This document shows, in pieces, positions 49,267 through 58,850 of a DNA stretch of 64,000 nucleotides. The DNA comes from an unidentified eubacterium SCB49 (GTDB lineage: Bacteria > Bacteroidota > Bacteroidia > Flavobacteriales > Flavobacteriaceae): contig ABCO01000001.1 of the NCBI GenBank assembly GCA_000170815.1, positions 372,001 to 436,000 on the forward strand. The letters are read 5' to 3'. The notes below the pieces were generated by a model. That model saw nothing but the letters and a program-made list of their open reading frames with translations, was not told the DNA's origin and searched no databases. Position 1 is the stretch's first letter. Each line of letters opens with the position of its first letter. The translations under genes were made by a program, and so were the position numbers.

Positions 49267-49428
49267 GTGTATTCCAAATTTTTGTAGCATCTGTGCAAAG
49301 TGTATACGTTGCGTAAACTATTACAGATGTTTTAATTTTTTATTGGTTAGCTTAAAAGTAAACTATCTCAAAAATAATATTTTTTTTACTTCTGAAATTT
49401 TAATAAATACTTAAATTTTAAGAAGTAA

Positions 49429-50136
49429 TTATAGGTTAACCTTTGTTCCTATTTTTTCTCCCATTATCACTTTCATTAAATTTCCTCTTGTGTTCATGTC
49501 AAACACAATGATAGGTAATTCATTTTCTTGGCTTAATGTAAAAGCAGTGGTGTCCATAACCTTAAGACCTTTACTTAAAACATCGTCAAAACTAATGTCA
49601 TCATACTTGGTCGCATCGCTATTTTTTTCTGGATCACTTGAGTAGATACCATCTACACGAGTTCCTTTAAGTATTACGTCTGCTTTAATTTCAATAGCTC
49701 TTAAAACTGCTGCGCTATCTGTTGTAAAATAAGGGTTACCAGTACCACCTCCAAAAATAACTACACGCCCTTTTTCTAGATGGCGCATCGCTTTACGTCT
49801 AATAAAAGGTTCTGCAACTTCGTTAATTTTAATAGCACTCTGTAGTCTTACCGGGATGTCTTCGTCTTCTAAGGCACTTTGTAAAGCAAGGCCATTAATT
49901 ACTGTTGCTAACATACCCATATGGTCACCTTGTACGCGATCCATTCCACGACTTGCACCTGCAACTCCTCTAAAAATGTTACCTCCGCCTATTACAATCG
50001 CGACCTCAACGTCTTTGGCTATTATGGCTTTAATGTCTTGTGCATATTCTTGTAATCTTTTTGGGTCAATACCATATTGTAGGTCCCCCATTAAGGCTTC
50101 TCCAGAAAGTTTAAGTAATATTCTTTTGTATTGCAT
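49429..50136 (-). CDS. pyrH: UMP kinase
   Basis: [44 protein letters not shown]. Confidence 0.97.
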   Translation of the reverse strand: MQYKRILLKLSGEALMGDLQYGIDPKRLQEYAQDIKAIIAKDVEVAIVIGGGNIFRGVAGASRGMDRVQGDHMGMLATVINGLALQSALEDEDIPVRLQSAIKINEVAEPFIRRKAMRHLEKGRVVIFGGGTGNPYFTTDSAAVLRAIEIKADVILKGTRVDGIYSSDPEKNSDATKYDDISFDDVLSKGLKVMDTTAFTLSQENELPIIVFDMNTRGNLMKVIMGEKIGTKVNL

Positions 50137-50240
50137 GTGTGTCGTTTTAGTAAATGCAAAAATAGTTAAAAATATTTTCGGTTACAGTTTTTAATAGTGG
50201 TAAAGAATTTTGATTAATGGATTTATGTTTAGAAAACAAA

Positions 50241-50275
50241 ATACCCTGTTTTAATTTGCGATTAAAACAGGGTAT
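50241..50275 (-). terminator. Perfect 15-bp stem, probable terminator
   Basis: ATACCCTGTTTTAAT ttgcg ATTAAAACAGGGTAT; minus strand runs into TTTTGTTTTC. Confidence 0.7.
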
Positions 50276-50502
50276 AAGAATAATATTTGATTTTACTATC
50301 TAATTGACAGTAAGTTCTTTATTTTGTAGAGGTATGTGTAATAATGATTAATTTATTTGATGCTGCAATTTACTATTTTATTTCATACTTATAGTAAGTA
50401 CCTATACGTATTTAATACTGTTTTAATGCGTAAGTGTTTGTTTTGTTGGTGTTTATGAGTGTATTTTTTTTAAATTTAATAGTGAGGTAGGTTTTAGTTT
50501 AA

Positions 50503-51144
50503 CTAATTTAATAGTATTATTTCTTTATTTTCTTGTGTCCATATACTCAGCGAGTCTATACCTTTCATTAAACCTAATTTGTCAATAATATTACTTCGGT
50601 GTTTATCTACTGTACGAGGGGAAATACTTAAAATTTCAGCAATGTCTTTTGTAGATTTTTTTTGAGTCACTAACTTAATGATTGTTTTTTCTGAACTTGA
50701 TAGTAATTTAAGTCTATTAAGTTCTGGTGCAATGCTATGGTTAAAAATGCTAGTGAAAGTAGTACTGAAATAAGTGTCTCCTTTAAGGACAGCTTTAATA
50801 CATCTATTTATTTCAGAAAATGGTTCGTCTTTTAGTAAATAACCCGATATGTTAAGTTTGCTAGCGCTTACAACAAAGCCTTTTTCTTTGTGAGAGGTTA
50901 ATATTATAAACTTTGTAGCGTTTTCTTGTGTTTTAGCTTTTTTGATAATCTCAAAACCATTTAGGTCCGGCATTTCAATATCAAGTATTGCTATATCTAT
51001 ATCGTTTTTTGCAATATAATTTAATGCTTCAATACTGTTGTTTGCACCTGTTGTATTGTATCCAGCAGCTTGTAACTCTTGTAGTAGTCCTTTTAGTAGT
51101 AATGGGTGATCATCTGCTACTAGTATTTTAATCTGGTTTTTCAT
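50503..51144 (-). CDS. Response regulator, NarL/LuxR type
   Basis: VADDHPLLLKGLLQEL..IAILDIEMPDLNG; LSISPRTVDKHRSNIIDKLG. Confidence 0.95.
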   Translation of the reverse strand: MKNQIKILVADDHPLLLKGLLQELQAAGYNTTGANNSIEALNYIAKNDIDIAILDIEMPDLNGFEIIKKAKTQENATKFIILTSHKEKGFVVSASKLNISGYLLKDEPFSEINRCIKAVLKGDTYFSTTFTSIFNHSIAPELNRLKLLSSSEKTIIKLVTQKKSTKDIAEILSISPRTVDKHRSNIIDKLGLMKGIDSLSIWTQENKEIILLN

Positions 51145-54100
51145 TTAGTAGGTATTGTTGCGATTATTTGGGTGCCTACACTTGGTTTACTAATTATTTG
51201 AAGTTGCCCCTTTACTACAGATATTCTTTCTTCTAGTGTTTTTAAACCTAAAGTGGATTTTACTTTTTTTTCAGTTAGTGAAAAGCCAATTCCGTTATCT
51301 TCTATGTTTATGGTTATTCTGTCTGTGAAAATATGAGTTGTAAGGTAAACTTCCTTAGCATTTGCGTGTTTTATGATGTTATTAAAACTTTCTTGTACAA
51401 ATCTATATATGTTAAGAGTGTCTTCTTCATTAAAATAGGTGTCTATATTGGCTAGCTCTATAGTTATAAATAAATCTGTTTGTTCGTCAATATCATAAGC
51501 CAATTGTTTGATGCTTTCTGTAAGTCCAAGAAGTTTTAGATTTGCTGGGTATAAGCCTCTAGATATTTCGCGTACTTCTTCAAGTACATCATTTGTCATT
51601 TCTGTTAGTTCTTTTTCGTTTTGTTTTTGTGTTTTTCTTTTAATTAAAGTAAGTCTTTGTCCTACACTATCGTGAAGGTCTTTAGCGATTCTTTTTCGTT
51701 CTTTTTCTTGAGAGGTAATTAAATCTCGTGCAAATTTTTGTTGTAGTGTTTGTCGTTGTTTAGATAATTTTAATAGGTATAAAAGTATAGAGCTAATTAG
51801 CAATAAAAGTCCTGCGTAAAACCACCATTTGTTATAAAAAAAATCTTTAGAATCTATTTGTAATACGAGTGTGTTTCCTACTTTTTTTCCTGAAAAACTT
51901 AGTGCCTCAATTTCTAGTGTGTATTTACCTGCAGATAAACTAGGAAAGCTTAGGGATTGTTTTTGGTTAATGTTTGTCCACTCTTTTTTATTTAATCTAT
52001 ATCGATACCTAAACTCATTTGGTGCTGTGTTATGTGTTATTCCAAAATCAATAGCAAGTTCTTTAAATTCTGTTGGGATTGTAATTGTCTCATTATTGTT
52101 TATTTCTGCAACATTATAGTTGTCAACTACTTCTTTCTTATCACTTACATAATGACGCAGTTTTAGCAGTTTTAATGAAACATTTTGTTTTGTGGGTTGT
52201 AATTCTTCAGGTTTAAAATAGTTTACACCTTTTATTGTTCCTACTAAAAAGCCATTATCTCCTTTTAATGCACTGTATCTATTTGTTTCATTATTTGTAA
52301 ATCCATCTTCTGTTGAAAATCGTTGTGTTGTATTGTTTACAAGGTTGTATGATACAATACCGTTAAACGTGTTTATCCATAGTTTTTTTTGGTCTAAAAT
52401 TAAAGTTGCAATACTAGCTTTTAACTCGTCCTTGTATATTAATTTTTGTTTTGTTGTTATGGGGTCGATAGCAATTACATCTCCTTCACGACTTCCCAAA
52501 ACAAAGCCTAGTTCGTCAAAATAATCTGCCATTAAAAAAAAGGAGTCAGATACAATGGCTGAGGTGTCAAGCCATTGGTTTTCTTTTGTTGTAAAATTAT
52601 ATATAAAAGCCCCTTTGTTAGTTGCGCCAACTATTAGATTCTCTTTTATTGCTAAGTCATAAATAATAATATCCTTAGTTTCAAATAAGGAATAATGGTT
52701 TTTTTTGTTCGTGTCAAAAGCCATTAAAAAATAGTCGTTTGTCCCGTATATTAAGGTAGAATCATTAATTTTTTCTAAACAAAATACAGGATAATGTCTA
52801 TAGGCTTTTGCTGTTTGTGTTTGTCTGTCAATCTCTAGTATGCTTCCGGCATTATTTGTCCAAAGTGTATTTCCGTTTTTAATTATATTACGGCTAGATT
52901 TTGGTTTAATTTCTTCTCCATTTTCCTTAATTATATATGGTTTAATGGTCATTTCTTGCTTGTTGATGGTGTACCAACCTTCAGATTCTGAAGCAACTAA
53001 ATAGTTGTTTTTGTCTAAAGAAATAATGCTTCTTATTTCAGAATCTTGCAAGTATGTTTTTATTTTTTCTGATGGAAATTTTAAATAATGTAATTCTTTT
53101 TCATTTGTGCCAATCCATAGTGTTTTTGTTACGTCGTTACTAAAAACTGTGAGTGAGTTTTTATTTTTAAATACTGATAATAAATCATGGTTTGTAAAAA
53201 CGCCTTTGTTTTCTGTGATTAACCCAAGCGTGTTTCCTCTCGAAGTGCAGACAATAGGTGTTCCGTTTTTGTCATTATAACTTTTAAGGTGCGCATAGTT
53301 GTTGTTCATTCCTGTTTCTACGGGAATGAAAGAAAAAGTTTTATTATCAAGTTTTTGAAGTCCTTTATGACCATTGATAAATACGTAATAAGTGTCCTCT
53401 ATATTAAAAAAGGATTCGATATAAGGTTTTTCGATATTGCTGTTATGAGTTCTTACAAATTGTTCGCTAGGCATTTTTGAAAGTAAATTTCCTTGCCAAT
53501 CAAAAAAGTGTGGAGAAAAATTATCATCTCCTATTAGAATATTATTCTCACTCATTAATAATACTGTAGAAGCATCTAGTTTAAACCTTGACTCTGTGTA
53601 CCCAAAAGAGAAAATGGGTTTTAGGGTGAGGTCTGTTTTAATTTCATTTAAAAAAATGCGAGTGTTTTTTTGATATAAAATATAATCTTTCCCTTTAAAG
53701 CTTGTGATGGTAGAATATGTTTGTGCAAATTCTCTGTCGCCAGTGTAGGGTAAGAGTGTGAAATTTAAATTGCTTGGATTTAAAAGATAGAAACGGTCTC
53801 CTAAAGAGGTGCTTGTTTTTATATAAAATTTACCGTCAGTTCGTTTGTGTATCTGTAGTACAATTTCAATAATTGCATCTTCAGAGGGGATTTCTATATT
53901 GTGAAAATTTTTACCGTCAAAACGTTGTAGTGAATTTGTTTTATCAGATTTAACAATAGGCCTAATGTCTAGAAAAGCGCCGCCAATCCATAAAAAGCCA
54001 TCGTTATCCATCTCAATGGCATGAATGTTATCAATCTCTAATCCTTCTTTCTCAGTAAAAACATCATGTTTTATTTTAGGTGACTGAGCAAAGAATGTGG

Positions 54101-54179
54101 TTGTGTAAAAAACACAAATAAAAATAGATACAAGCCAGTAAGTATTTTTCAAAAGAAGGGGTCTTAGGTTATGGAGCAA
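51141..54179 (-). CDS. Two-component-propeller sensor histidine kinase (Y_Y_Y, HisKA_3, HATPase)
   Basis: EGLEIDNIHAIEMDNDGFLWIGG propeller start; FRYRYRLNKKEWTNINQKQSLSFPSLSAGKYTLEIEA Y_Y_Y; RIAKDLHDSVGQRLTLIKRK; DNGIGFSL; 4-nt overlap with RR. Confidence 0.94.
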   Translation of the reverse strand: MLHNLRPLLLKNTYWLVSIFICVFYTTTFFAQSPKIKHDVFTEKEGLEIDNIHAIEMDNDGFLWIGGAFLDIRPIVKSDKTNSLQRFDGKNFHNIEIPSEDAIIEIVLQIHKRTDGKFYIKTSTSLGDRFYLLNPSNLNFTLLPYTGDREFAQTYSTITSFKGKDYILYQKNTRIFLNEIKTDLTLKPIFSFGYTESRFKLDASTVLLMSENNILIGDDNFSPHFFDWQGNLLSKMPSEQFVRTHNSNIEKPYIESFFNIEDTYYVFINGHKGLQKLDNKTFSFIPVETGMNNNYAHLKSYNDKNGTPIVCTSRGNTLGLITENKGVFTNHDLLSVFKNKNSLTVFSNDVTKTLWIGTNEKELHYLKFPSEKIKTYLQDSEIRSIISLDKNNYLVASESEGWYTINKQEMTIKPYIIKENGEEIKPKSSRNIIKNGNTLWTNNAGSILEIDRQTQTAKAYRHYPVFCLEKINDSTLIYGTNDYFLMAFDTNKKNHYSLFETKDIIIYDLAIKENLIVGATNKGAFIYNFTTKENQWLDTSAIVSDSFFLMADYFDELGFVLGSREGDVIAIDPITTKQKLIYKDELKASIATLILDQKKLWINTFNGIVSYNLVNNTTQRFSTEDGFTNNETNRYSALKGDNGFLVGTIKGVNYFKPEELQPTKQNVSLKLLKLRHYVSDKKEVVDNYNVAEINNNETITIPTEFKELAIDFGITHNTAPNEFRYRYRLNKKEWTNINQKQSLSFPSLSAGKYTLEIEALSFSGKKVGNTLVLQIDSKDFFYNKWWFYAGLLLLISSILLYLLKLSKQRQTLQQKFARDLITSQEKERKRIAKDLHDSVGQRLTLIKRKTQKQNEKELTEMTNDVLEEVREISRGLYPANLKLLGLTESIKQLAYDIDEQTDLFITIELANIDTYFNEEDTLNIYRFVQESFNNIIKHANAKEVYLTTHIFTDRITINIEDNGIGFSLTEKKVKSTLGLKTLEERISVVKGQLQIISKPSVGTQIIATIPTK

Positions 54180-54243
54180 GATACAAATTTTGCATATAGA
54201 TGAAGCTTAAAATTTAAAAGAACAACTTACAATTTTTTAAATG

Positions 54244-54279
54244 AAAATGCGCTTACAGCATGAACTGTAAACGCATTTA
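54244..54279 (-). terminator. Intrinsic terminator of the repeat protein gene
   Basis: AAATGCGcTTACAG/CTGTAAaCGCATTT arms. Confidence 0.65.
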
Positions 54280-54307
54280 ACTAGTAAATAAACTAACTAA
54301 CTAATTG

Positions 54308-57300
54308 TTATTTTTTTACGTATCTTTTGGTTAGAGCGCTTGTGTTAGTTGTTATTACTATAAAGTATATTCCACTTGCATTCTTGCTAATGTCTATACT
54401 TGTTTCTGAAATGTCTAAATCGTTTTTAACTGCAATGATTCTTCCTAGTTGGTCGTATACTTTAATGTGTTTGATAGTTTGGTTTTGAGATTTAACTGTA
54501 AATACTCCATTTCCAGGGTTAGGGATCAAGGTAAAATCATTTAATGTTTCCGAAGTACTACCTAGAATTCGATCTTTAAACACGAGCGTAAATCGATTAG
54601 GATACTGACCTTTTTCTGAAACAAACTCATAGGTTGTTTTGTTTAGGTCGATTTCTTCACCAGACAAATTATCTATTAAAATAATTGTAGCTTCAAGTAG
54701 TTGTAGGCCTTCTATGTTGTTAAGACTGATGCTGTACATAGTACTCTCGTCTATTTGTGTTGAAAAACCTATTGGGATTCTAATTTCATTATTAAATGCT
54801 TCACGACCTTGTATTCCTAACTCTACTTCGCTGTTTTCAATTCCAGAAAATATAGATAAAATACTTGCTAGTCTCTTACTGTCATAGCCTGGGTCTAATT
54901 GTGCTGTTGCTTTATTAGTAAAACCAATAAGAGTGTTGCTGTTATAGTTGTAATCTGCATTAGAGATTGTAAGCCATAGTTTATTAGATTGATTTTCTGT
55001 TGATCTTAAAGTTGTGTTTCCTGTTAACCTACGCATACTATTAGAAAATGTAACTGTCCCTGCGCTATTTGCTTTTATACCAAAACCTTGAGAAGTCGAG
55101 ATAACACCGTTTGGTTTTGTGTCATTTTCACTAAGATCACTGGCTGCTTTAATACCTCCTAATAAATTGTACATAGAGATGTCTTCCATACTAAAGTTTG
55201 CAAAATTATAACCAGGAAATTCTCCAGAAGGTGCGGTTATATGCTCCCAAAAATAGACTTCATCTACAGTTTCATTTTGGGTTATAAAATCGTCTGCTAG
55301 AATTGCTGATGGATATGGATTTGCTAAAACGTTTGGACTACTGTTTTTGTCTGAATTAAATACAATTGGGGTAGTAATATCTCCATTGTTTAAAGTTCCG
55401 TCATTAAAAACTAAATCAAAGCTTCCTCCTGTTTGTAGGTTTGGCTGCGGAAATACCAAGTAACCTTCTGCTGTGTTTAATACTCCTGAGTAAATAGCCC
55501 AGTCGTCTCCATTGTCGTCTGCAAAGTTTTCTGCTAATGGAAACTCTGTGGCAACATCTTCATTAGGTATAAATAAAGAAGTGTTGTGGTCGCGAACTTG
55601 ATGTGCATTTGCAAATACGCTATTAGAAGATTCATTGGTCATAGGGCTACCCATTACCATAAAGTCTTTTGAGTCAAGTACAGGTGTTGTAACGTTTACG
55701 TTTATTGTACCATTATTGGTTGTTGTTGAGGTTGCATCTTGTTGTACTAAACTACCTTGGTGCTCAATGTTTAATGTGCCATCTACTGTTAGTCCATAAG
55801 CGATGTTAATAAAGTCTTCTGAGGCAATTGTAAGTGTGTTGCCTAGTTCAATAATCACTGAACAAGCTGAAAAACTTCCTTCAGTATTTGTGTTGTAATC
55901 ATCTCTAATTAAAACATTTGTAGATGCATCTGGTTCTGAAGGAGACCAGGCTCCATTTATGTATTCTACAGTTGTTGTGCAAGAAGGTAGTGGAGAAGGG
56001 ACTGCTTGTATGTTAAAACTAATAAATGATCCCAAAGAAGCATTTATGGCAGTTCTTAAATAATATGTGTTTCCTCCTGTTAAATTTGAAAATGTAGTGT
56101 CATCATATTGGCAGTCTATAGCTTCTGTATCACAAGAATTGTATAAAGAAACATTTTCTAGAGAACTTAGGTTAGTGATTTGTATATTTCCATCTACTGG
56201 CATTACAAAAGAGTACCAAGCATCATGGTTTATGTCGTTTGCATTCTCACATGCGCCATCCACACTTTCTGTTGCACCTCTTATATTAGAAGAATAAGTT
56301 GTATGGTTTTCAATAGGTATGTTTATTTCTAGCGCAGTAGAACAATGATTGTTCTCAAGAGTTTCAAAAGCCTGAATCCTGAAGTTTATCATCCCAGAGA
56401 TAACATCTTGAGCTGCGATACGTAATTTATAGGTGGTTCCTTCTGTTAATTCATAAAAGTAACCGTCATTAAAAAAGCAGGCTATTTCTTCATCGCCACA
56501 ACTTTCATAAATAGCGGCAGTTTCATTAAGTGATATATTGGTGATACGTACATTTCCGTTATAAGGCATCGTGAACTCATACCATCCATCAAGATAGTTG
56601 TAAGATGTGTCTTCGCAGCTACTATTTCCACTTTGAGTGGCGCGTCGGGTATCTAATGAGTAAAGGTTAAAATCTGTTGTTCCTGCTGTGATAGTTAATG
56701 CGTCTTCACAAGTATCGTTTGGTAGTGTTTCAAAAGCCTGAACCCTGAAGTTTATAATCGCAGAGTTAGCATCGCGAGCTGCGATACGTAATTTATAGTT
56801 GGTTCCTTCTGTTAATTCATAAATAAATCCATCATTAGAAAAGCAGGCTATTTCTTCACCGCCACAACTTTCATAAACAGATGCGGTTTCGATAGATGAT
56901 ATATTGGTGATACGTACATTTCCGTTAAAAGGCATCATGAACTCATACCATCCGTCAAGATAGTTGTATGATGTGTTTTCGCAGCTACTATTTACGCTTT
57001 GAGTGGCTTGTCTTGTGTCAAGTTGATATTCGTTGTAATCTGTTGTTCCTGCTGTAATCGCTATTGCATCTTCACAAGTGTCGTTAGGGATTGTTCCATA
57101 AGCCTGAATCCTGAAGTTTATAATCCCAGAGGTAACATCGCGAGCTGCAATACGTAATTTGTAGGTAGTGTTTTCTGTTAACTCATAAATAAATCCGTCA
57201 TTAAAAAAGCAGGCTAGTTCCTCACCGCCACAACTTTCATAAACAGCGGCAGTTTCATTAGATGCTATATTGGTGATACGTACATTTCCGTTAAAAGGCA

Positions 57301-58618
57301 TCGTGAACTCATACCATCCGTCAAGATAGTTGTATGATGTGTTTTCACAGCTGCTATTTCCGCTTTGAGTGGCTTGTCTTGTGTCAAGTTGATATTCGTT
57401 GTAATCTGTTGTTCCTGCTGTAATCGCTATTGCATCTTCACAAGTATCATTAGGGATTGTTCCATAAGCCTGAATCCTGAAGTTTATAATCCCAGAGGTA
57501 ACATCGCGAGCTGCAATACGTAATTTGTAGGTAGTGTTTTCTGTTAACTCATAAATAAATCCGTCATTAAAAAAGCAGGCTACTTCTTCACCGCCACAAC
57601 TTTCATAAACAGCGGCAGTTTCATTAGATGCTATATTGGTGATATGCACATTTCCGTTATAAGGCATCGTGAATTCATACCACCCGTCAAGATAGTTGTA
57701 TGATGTGTTTTCGCAGCTGCTATTTCCGCTTTGAGTGGCTTGTCTTGTGTCAAGTTGATATTCGTTGTAATCTGTTGTTCCTGCTGTGATAGTTAATGCA
57801 TCTACACAAGTATCGTTTGGCAGAGTTTCAAAAGCCTGAATCCTGAAGTTTAAAATACCAGAGATAACATCGCGAGCTGCGATACGTAATTTATAGGTAG
57901 TGTTTTCTGTTAATTCATAAATAAATCCGTCATTAAAAAAGCAGGCTATTTCTTCACCGTCACAACTTTCATAAACAGCTGCAGTTTCATTAGATGCTAT
58001 GTTGCTGATACGCACATTTCCGTTATAAGGCATCGTGAACTCATACCATCCGTCAAGATAGTTGTATGATGCGTTTTCGCAACTATTATTACCGCTTTTA
58101 GTGGCACGCCTTGTGTCAAGTTGATATTCGTTGTAATCTGTTGTTCCTGCTGTAATCGCTATTGCATCATCACAAGTATCGTTTTGCAGAGTTTCAAAAG
58201 CTTGTATGTTAAAGTTCTTGTTTGCTCCACTGTCGCTTACAATACTAAATTTTAGCTTATAGTTTTGGCTTGAACTTAAATTGTAAATAAAACCATCATT
58301 GGTAAAACAAGCAAGTTCTGTACCGCCACAGCTATCATAGACTGTAATATTGTCTGAGTAGCTAATACTGGTAATTCTTACCTTCCCATTTACAGGCATC
58401 GTAAAATCAAACCAAACATCAATATTGTTGTTACTGGTTGTTTGACAACTACCTTCTTCAGTTTCTGTTGCGTCTACTAATGCTGCAGTGTATTGAAGGC
58501 TTTCAGTAGTAGAAACAGTGATGTTAAAGCTGTTGTTACAAGTGTCATTATCAGGTGCTTGAGCGAAAAGGTGTATTAGAGGGAAGAATAATCCTATTAA
58601 GAGTAATGATTTGTTCAT
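54308..58618 (-). CDS. Large T9SS-exported protein with seven tandem ~122-aa PPC-like domains and type A sorting tail
   Basis: Signal peptide; repeated NDTC..DAIxITAGTTDYNEYQLDTRxATxSGNSSCENxSYNYLDGWYEFTMP; C-terminal FTLIPNPGNGVFTVKSQ...ASGIYFIVITTNTSALTKRYVKK. Confidence 0.92.
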   Translation of the reverse strand: MNKSLLLIGLFFPLIHLFAQAPDNDTCNNSFNITVSTTESLQYTAALVDATETEEGSCQTTSNNNIDVWFDFTMPVNGKVRITSISYSDNITVYDSCGGTELACFTNDGFIYNLSSSQNYKLKFSIVSDSGANKNFNIQAFETLQNDTCDDAIAITAGTTDYNEYQLDTRRATKSGNNSCENASYNYLDGWYEFTMPYNGNVRISNIASNETAAVYESCDGEEIACFFNDGFIYELTENTTYKLRIAARDVISGILNFRIQAFETLPNDTCVDALTITAGTTDYNEYQLDTRQATQSGNSSCENTSYNYLDGWYEFTMPYNGNVHITNIASNETAAVYESCGGEEVACFFNDGFIYELTENTTYKLRIAARDVTSGIINFRIQAYGTIPNDTCEDAIAITAGTTDYNEYQLDTRQATQSGNSSCENTSYNYLDGWYEFTMPFNGNVRITNIASNETAAVYESCGGEELACFFNDGFIYELTENTTYKLRIAARDVTSGIINFRIQAYGTIPNDTCEDAIAITAGTTDYNEYQLDTRQATQSVNSSCENTSYNYLDGWYEFMMPFNGNVRITNISSIETASVYESCGGEEIACFSNDGFIYELTEGTNYKLRIAARDANSAIINFRVQAFETLPNDTCEDALTITAGTTDFNLYSLDTRRATQSGNSSCEDTSYNYLDGWYEFTMPYNGNVRITNISLNETAAIYESCGDEEIACFFNDGYFYELTEGTTYKLRIAAQDVISGMINFRIQAFETLENNHCSTALEINIPIENHTTYSSNIRGATESVDGACENANDINHDAWYSFVMPVDGNIQITNLSSLENVSLYNSCDTEAIDCQYDDTTFSNLTGGNTYYLRTAINASLGSFISFNIQAVPSPLPSCTTTVEYINGAWSPSEPDASTNVLIRDDYNTNTEGSFSACSVIIELGNTLTIASEDFINIAYGLTVDGTLNIEHQGSLVQQDATSTTTNNGTINVNVTTPVLDSKDFMVMGSPMTNESSNSVFANAHQVRDHNTSLFIPNEDVATEFPLAENFADDNGDDWAIYSGVLNTAEGYLVFPQPNLQTGGSFDLVFNDGTLNNGDITTPIVFNSDKNSSPNVLANPYPSAILADDFITQNETVDEVYFWEHITAPSGEFPGYNFANFSMEDISMYNLLGGIKAASDLSENDTKPNGVISTSQGFGIKANSAGTVTFSNSMRRLTGNTTLRSTENQSNKLWLTISNADYNYNSNTLIGFTNKATAQLDPGYDSKRLASILSIFSGIENSEVELGIQGREAFNNEIRIPIGFSTQIDESTMYSISLNNIEGLQLLEATIILIDNLSGEEIDLNKTTYEFVSEKGQYPNRFTLVFKDRILGSTSETLNDFTLIPNPGNGVFTVKSQNQTIKHIKVYDQLGRIIAVKNDLDISETSIDISKNASGIYFIVITTNTSALTKRYVKK
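55990..58552 (-). repeat. Seven coding tandem repeats, period 366 bp (122 aa)
   Basis: The homologous marker (cctgaatcctgaag / cttgtatgttaaa) occurs at 56005, 56371, 56737, 57103, 57469, 57835 and 58201, each exactly 366 bp apart. Confidence 0.95.
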
Positions 58619-58850
58619 AATTATTTGGTTTGTTATGTGTTGTGATAAAAGTATGACCGTGTTTAGAGAAAAAAGAATATTTTTAGTGAGTGGATGATTT
58701 TTTTAGTGAATGGGAAAAACCCTTTAGAAATGAGAGTTTGTTTTCTGAAATAGGAGTGATTTAAAATAATTGTATGTCATTAAACACAGGATAGTTTTTT
58801 AACTTGCAATAAAATTTTAATTTTCTATTTATACAATTAAAACGCTGTGT

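Noticed and set aside
55990-58552. Regular repeats that might suggest a CRISPR or satellite
   Set aside because: Unit length 366 bp with an open reading frame throughout and a protein-domain signature; these are coding repeats.
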